Of a stretch of 9,648 nucleotides of DNA, positions 7,084-9,648 are shown one piece after another. The stretch's first letter is position 1. Each line of letters starts with the position of its first letter. The stretch is from Prevotella sp. UBA3757 (GTDB lineage: Bacteria > Bacteroidota > Bacteroidia > Bacteroidales > Bacteroidaceae): contig DFGF01000088.1 in NCBI GenBank assembly GCA_002371715.1, positions 14,948 to 24,595 of the forward strand, read 5' to 3'. The position numbers and the translations under genes were made by a program. A model generated the notes under the pieces. It searched no databases. It was not told the origin of the DNA and was given only the letters and a program-made list of their open reading frames with translations.

Positions 7084-7355
7084 AGCTTGTCCCAGATTTC
7101 TTCCCTGCTGCTTTTTACGTGGCGGGCATCGCGGATGGCCTTGTTGATGTCCTCCGCAGCCATGTAGTGCTCGTCGTCCCAGATTCCGGCGAAGTCATCG
7201 GCTGTGTATTTCTTCCTCCGCGCCTTCTTCTCGGCCACGGCGGGCGCGAGGGCATCGGTCAGACGCTTGATGAGCGCCAGTTTCACCTCATTGCCTGCAT
7301 CCTTGATGAGATTCCAGTAGTTGTTGGTCTCCCGTTCCAGTGCGATTGTTGCCAT
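7080..7355 (-). CDS. Antitoxin partner of the VapC toxin
   Basis: A 91-residue charged protein immediately upstream of the PIN-domain toxin, with a four-base overlap; this position and size make it the cognate antitoxin. The N-terminal half is predicted helical (YWNLIKDAGNEVKLALIKRLTDAL), followed by a basic stretch (KKARRKK). The C-terminal part (DDFAGIWDDEHYMAAEDINKAIRDARH) is acidic/amphipathic and is the likely toxin-binding region. From memory, antitoxins with a VKLALxxxLTDxL segment and a tail ending near xxIRxxRH are common in Bacteroidetes. No clear AbrB, ribbon-helix-helix or Phd motif was recognised. The ATG at 7355-7353 is chosen because AAGGAAAG lies just upstream and the promoter places transcription start near 7383. 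A GTG at 7382 would add nine residues but would leave almost no leader. Confidence 0.8.
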   Translation of the reverse strand: MATIALERETNNYWNLIKDAGNEVKLALIKRLTDALAPAVAEKKARRKKYTADDFAGIWDDEHYMAAEDINKAIRDARHVKSSREEIWDKL

Positions 7356-7387
7356 ATCTTTCCTTGTTTTATACGTTTCCACGGCTG

Positions 7388-7418
7388 CAAAGATAGTGCA
7401 AATCGAGCGAAATACGAA
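7388..7418 (-). promoter_or_regulatory. Bacteroidetes-type promoter of the toxin-antitoxin operon
   Basis: On the minus strand, TATCTTTG (7395-7388) matches the Bacteroidetes -7 box TAnnTTTG exactly. TTCG (7418-7415), 19 bases upstream, is a near match to the -33 TTTG box. Transcription would begin near 7383, leaving about 28 bases of leader before the antitoxin ATG at 7355, with AAGGAAAG as ribosome-binding sequence. The region upstream is AT-rich. Confidence 0.65.
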
Positions 7419-7683
7419 ATAAATCGCGAATTATTTTTATTTCCGAGATGCAGCCTATCTTCGAGCGAAGCTCAAAGATACGACTATTTCCCCAAATATC
7501 CAAGGATTCGCGAGATTATTTATCCGTTTGTGTCAGTAAGTTAAAGAGCGACGAGACGAAGGCAGAGCCATGCTTGCATGGGCTATGCTGAGGCGAGTAT
7601 GCGCTTCGAAGCGATGCTTCAAAGAACGAGCATATGTCGTGCCTCAGTCACTCGGAGGGGTCTGCCCCCCCTCCCCGTCGTGT
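7419..7683. other. Non-coding gap with a cluster of palindromes
   Basis: This gap lies between the amylase stop and the toxin-antitoxin promoter. It contains an 11-bp stem with one mismatch and a GAA loop (7456-7480), an imperfect stem AGCCATGC/GCATGGGCT (7566-7584), the 12-base palindrome CGCTTCGAAGCG (7602-7613), and perfect arms CTGAGGC/GCCTCAG (7588-7594 and 7641-7647) enclosing that palindrome. Any plus-strand reading frame here continues antisense into the amylase gene and is not credible. No tRNA or known riboswitch was recognised. Confidence 0.6.
7654..7674 (-). terminator. Hairpin just after the amylase stop codon
   Basis: GGAGGGG (7654-7660) pairs exactly with CCCCTCC (7668-7674), with a 7-base loop. 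It begins about 10 bases after the amylase TGA on the minus strand. The position suits a terminator, but no T-run follows. The 9-mer CTCGGAGGG next to it (7651-7659) also occurs after the toxin gene (6627-6635). Confidence 0.4.
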
Positions 7684-9648
7684 TCAGAATTCCAGCACCA
7701 GCGACTGGCGGGGCTTCATGGTCAGGTCCTGCGAGAGGTCGACGTAGCGGCCCGTCAGGATGTCCTTGGCCCGCTTGGTGTCGCCGATGACCTCGGCGTA
7801 GCGCTTCACATCCATCGTGGCCTGCTTCGTCGTACCGTTGAGCACGGTGAGCACCGTCTTGCCCTGATAGCGGCGGGCAATGACATAGATGCCATTATAG
7901 GGAATGAACTGCGTCATCGTGCCACGGATGATGACCTGGTTGTCCTTGCGCCAGTGCAACAGGCGGCTCAGCCATTGGAACATCTGCTGCTCGGCCCGGG
8001 TGCGCCCCTCGGCGGTGAAGGCATTGCGCTGGTCGCCGGGGAAACCGCCGGGGAAGTCCTTGCGCACGTTGCCGTCGGTCACCTCCTTGGTGCCGTTCAT
8101 CAGGATTTCCGTGCCGTAGTAGAGCTGCGGTATGCGGCGCACGGTCATGAGCAGGGCCAGGGCCTGCTTCAGCATCAGCGTGTCGCGGCCGTTGCCCAGG
8201 AATCGGTCGGTGTCGTGGTTGTCGATGAAGGCCATCACGTGGGTGGGGTCTTCGTACAGGTAGTCGTAGACGAACGAGTTATACAGACGGTTCAGCCCCT
8301 GCCACCAGGCATCGGTCTCCTCATGCTTGGCCTGCGCGAGCTTGTCGAAGAACGAGAAGTCCATGACCGTTTTCAGATATGAGTTGTCACTGGACAGCCG
8401 CGAGCCCTTCTGCCATGAGGCGGTATAGGCAGGCTCCGTCACCCACGTCTCGCCGACGGTATTAAAGTTTGGATATTCCTCGTCCAGCTCCTTCATCCAG
8501 CGCGCCATACCCTTGGCGTCGGCATAGGGATAGGTGTCCATGCGGATGCCGTCGATGCCCACGGTCTCTATCCACCATTTTGAGTTCTGGATGAGGTAGG
8601 TCATCAGGTGCGGATTACGCTGGTTCAGGTCGGGCATGGTGGGCACGAACCATCCCTCCGTGGTCTCCCTCATATCCACCTGCGAGGCGTAGGGGTCGCG
8701 GACGGGTGTCAGCTTATAGCTGGTAATTGGTATGAGCGATTTGTATTTTTCAAAGAATGAAGCATTGCCCTTTTGTGCGCTGCTCGATTGACCTCGCCCC
8801 TTTTGTGCGGTAGCAAATTCTTCATTCTTCATTCTTAATTCCTCATTCAGATTGAGCCAGTCGCGCGACGGCATGTCGAGCGTCCAGGGATGCTCGAAGC
8901 CCGAGTGGTTGAAGATCATGTCCATCACTACCTTCAGCCCTTTCTGGTGGGCCTCGTCGCACAGCCGGCGGTAGTCGTCGTTGGTGCCGAAGCGCGGGTC
9001 GACGCGGTAGTAGTTGGTCGTGGCATAGCCGTGGTAGGTCGAGTAGCCCTGCTCGTCATCGGGCGAGTCGTTCTCCAGCACGGGTGTCAGCCAGAGGGCT
9101 GTGACACCCAGCTCGTTAAAATAGTCGAGGTGTTCGCGGATGCCGTTCAGGTCGCCGCCATGACGCAGCGAGGGCTGCGAGCGGTCCTCGCGGTAGGCGC
9201 GCATGCCCTTCACTTGCGGGTTGTGGCCACTGCCCTGGGCAAAGCGGTCGGGCATGAGCATGTAGAGCACGTCGGCATTGGTGAATCCCATACGCTTGTT
9301 GCCGGCCATCTCGCGCTGCTTCAGCTGGTAGGGAATGCTGTAGCTTCTGACTTTTCCCTTTTCATTTTTCACCTCAAACGTCAGCATCATCTCGCCAGCC
9401 TGGACCCCTTTCAGGTTCAGGTACACCAGCAGATAGTTGGGCGAGTCAAGCCGTACCAGGCTGTCGACGGTCACGCCGGGGTAGTCCGTCGTCACGTTCT
9501 GAGCATCGCGGATGCCGCGTCCGTACACCATCAGCTGCACCGAGGGGTTCTTCATCCCTACGAACCAGTCGGTGGGTTCAATGCGGTCAATGACCGTCGT
9601 ACTCTTCTTTGCTGCACTCATCGTTAAAACGTTTGCCATCAGGATGGC
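7684..9648 (-). CDS. SusA-like GH13 alpha-amylase / neopullulanase (5' end outside window)
   Basis: Retaining alpha-glucan hydrolase of the neopullulanase/cyclomaltodextrinase type, likely cutting maltooligosaccharides in the periplasm. Numbering from the ATG at 9639: an N-terminal beta-sandwich starts at IDRIEPTDWFVGMKNPSVQL (17-36). The GH13 motifs are DMIFNH (240-245), GIRMDTY (nucleophile D368), GETW (acid/base E397) and FIDNHD (D476), with MPDLN (335-339) as the subfamily motif; a small C-terminal beta domain ends at 651. All catalytic residues are present. The frame stays open upstream of this ATG to the right edge (AILMANVLTMSA), which reads as the end of a signal peptide. The true start is therefore probably outside the window and residue numbers are relative. 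Residues about 265-306 are an extra low-complexity segment between DWLN and the conserved RDPYAS. A hairpin follows the stop. No SusC/SusD genes are in view. Confidence 0.88.
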   Translation of the reverse strand, partial: AILMANVLTMSAAKKSTTVIDRIEPTDWFVGMKNPSVQLMVYGRGIRDAQNVTTDYPGVTVDSLVRLDSPNYLLVYLNLKGVQAGEMMLTFEVKNEKGKVRSYSIPYQLKQREMAGNKRMGFTNADVLYMLMPDRFAQGSGHNPQVKGMRAYREDRSQPSLRHGGDLNGIREHLDYFNELGVTALWLTPVLENDSPDDEQGYSTYHGYATTNYYRVDPRFGTNDDYRRLCDEAHQKGLKVVMDMIFNHSGFEHPWTLDMPSRDWLNLNEELRMKNEEFATAQKGRGQSSSAQKGNASFFEKYKSLIPITSYKLTPVRDPYASQVDMRETTEGWFVPTMPDLNQRNPHLMTYLIQNSKWWIETVGIDGIRMDTYPYADAKGMARWMKELDEEYPNFNTVGETWVTEPAYTASWQKGSRLSSDNSYLKTVMDFSFFDKLAQAKHEETDAWWQGLNRLYNSFVYDYLYEDPTHVMAFIDNHDTDRFLGNGRDTLMLKQALALLMTVRRIPQLYYGTEILMNGTKEVTDGNVRKDFPGGFPGDQRNAFTAEGRTRAEQQMFQWLSRLLHWRKDNQVIIRGTMTQFIPYNGIYVIARRYQGKTVLTVLNGTTKQATMDVKRYAEVIGDTKRAKDILTGRYVDLSQDLTMKPRQSLVLEF
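8722..8847 (-). repeat. AT-rich in-frame insertion in the amylase gene
   Basis: About 126 bases encoding residues 265-306 interrupt the conserved GH13 sequence between DWLN and LTPVRDPYAS. SusA-type proteins have a much shorter link here (from family knowledge). Inside are a 12-base direct repeat CCCTTTTGTGCG (8768-8779 and 8798-8809, offset 30) and the inverted 10-mers AAGAATGAAG (8753-8762) and CTTCATTCTT (8820-8829). The segment is visibly more AT-rich than the rest of the gene and keeps the frame. The boundaries are approximate. Confidence 0.7.
8820..8847 (-). repeat. Heptamer tandem array (4 x CTTCATT-type) inside the amylase gene
   Basis: Four consecutive 7-base units on the plus strand: CTTCATT (8820), CTTCATT (8827), CTTAATT (8834) and CCTCATT (8841). 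On the coding strand they give AATGAAG-type units, translated as NEELRMKNEE (265-274). They form one edge of the insertion in the amylase. One unit more or less would frameshift the gene ahead of all catalytic residues except motif I. Confidence 0.9.

Noticed and set aside
7080..7382. Antitoxin start at the GTG 7382
   Set aside because: The promoter -7 box at 7388-7395 puts transcription start at about that codon, while the ATG at 7355 has AAGGAAAG upstream.
7570..8382. Plus-strand ORF running from the intergenic palindromes into the amylase complement
   Set aside because: Most of it is antisense to GH13 coding sequence, and the composition is shadow-like.
8753..8829. Complete insertion sequence in the amylase
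   Set aside because: The inverted 10-mers are short and partly explained by the heptamer array. There is no transposase and no clear target duplication was found.

Overview
The window looks like a chromosomal piece of a Bacteroidales bacterium, most likely a gut or rumen Prevotellaceae-type organism. This is inferred from a GH2 enzyme with a malectin-type C-terminus, a SusA-like GH13 enzyme, a LruC-domain lipoprotein with an acidic post-cysteine segment, a TAnnTTTG-type promoter box, and GC-rich genes separated by AT-rich gaps. No rRNA, tRNA, CRISPR array, transposase or phage gene was seen.

Layout. Left, plus strand: the C-terminal part of a GH2-type glycosidase (malectin domain plus terminal beta-sandwich, from the left edge to 1061), then 25 bases later an exported GH2 beta-galactosidase (1087-3984). 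These two probably form an operon for galactoside-containing glycans. From 3985 onwards every gene is on the minus strand. The convergent gap (3985-4179) holds an array of 22-base repeats, one of them inverted. Then come a surface lipoprotein with a LruC/DUF4842-like domain (4180-5850), a nonamer array (5885-5938), a 139-aa ORF that looks like the amputated C-terminus of a tandem-domain surface protein (5939-6358), a structured non-coding stretch (6359-6660), a VapC PIN-domain toxin (6661-7083) overlapping its antitoxin by four bases (7080-7355) with a recognisable promoter, another structured gap (7383-7683), and a SusA-like GH13 amylase/neopullulanase (7684 to the right edge; its 5' end and signal peptide run out of the window).

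Together this is a carbohydrate-foraging neighbourhood: two beta-galactoside-type enzymes on one strand and an alpha-glucan enzyme on the other, with no SusC/SusD pair in view. A toxin-antitoxin pair and a gene remnant sit between them.

The most unusual content is the number of short repeat systems. There are two heptamer tandem arrays inside enzyme genes (five CAACTCT-type units in the beta-galactosidase, four CTTCATT-type units in the amylase). There is one nonamer array 5' of the lipoprotein, one 22-base array with an inverted unit, and one 22-base-spaced direct repeat. Both coding arrays sit where the protein departs from its family: a missing domain 4 in the beta-galactosidase and an AT-rich insertion in the amylase. 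Because 7 is not a multiple of 3, gain or loss of one unit would shift the reading frame of either enzyme.
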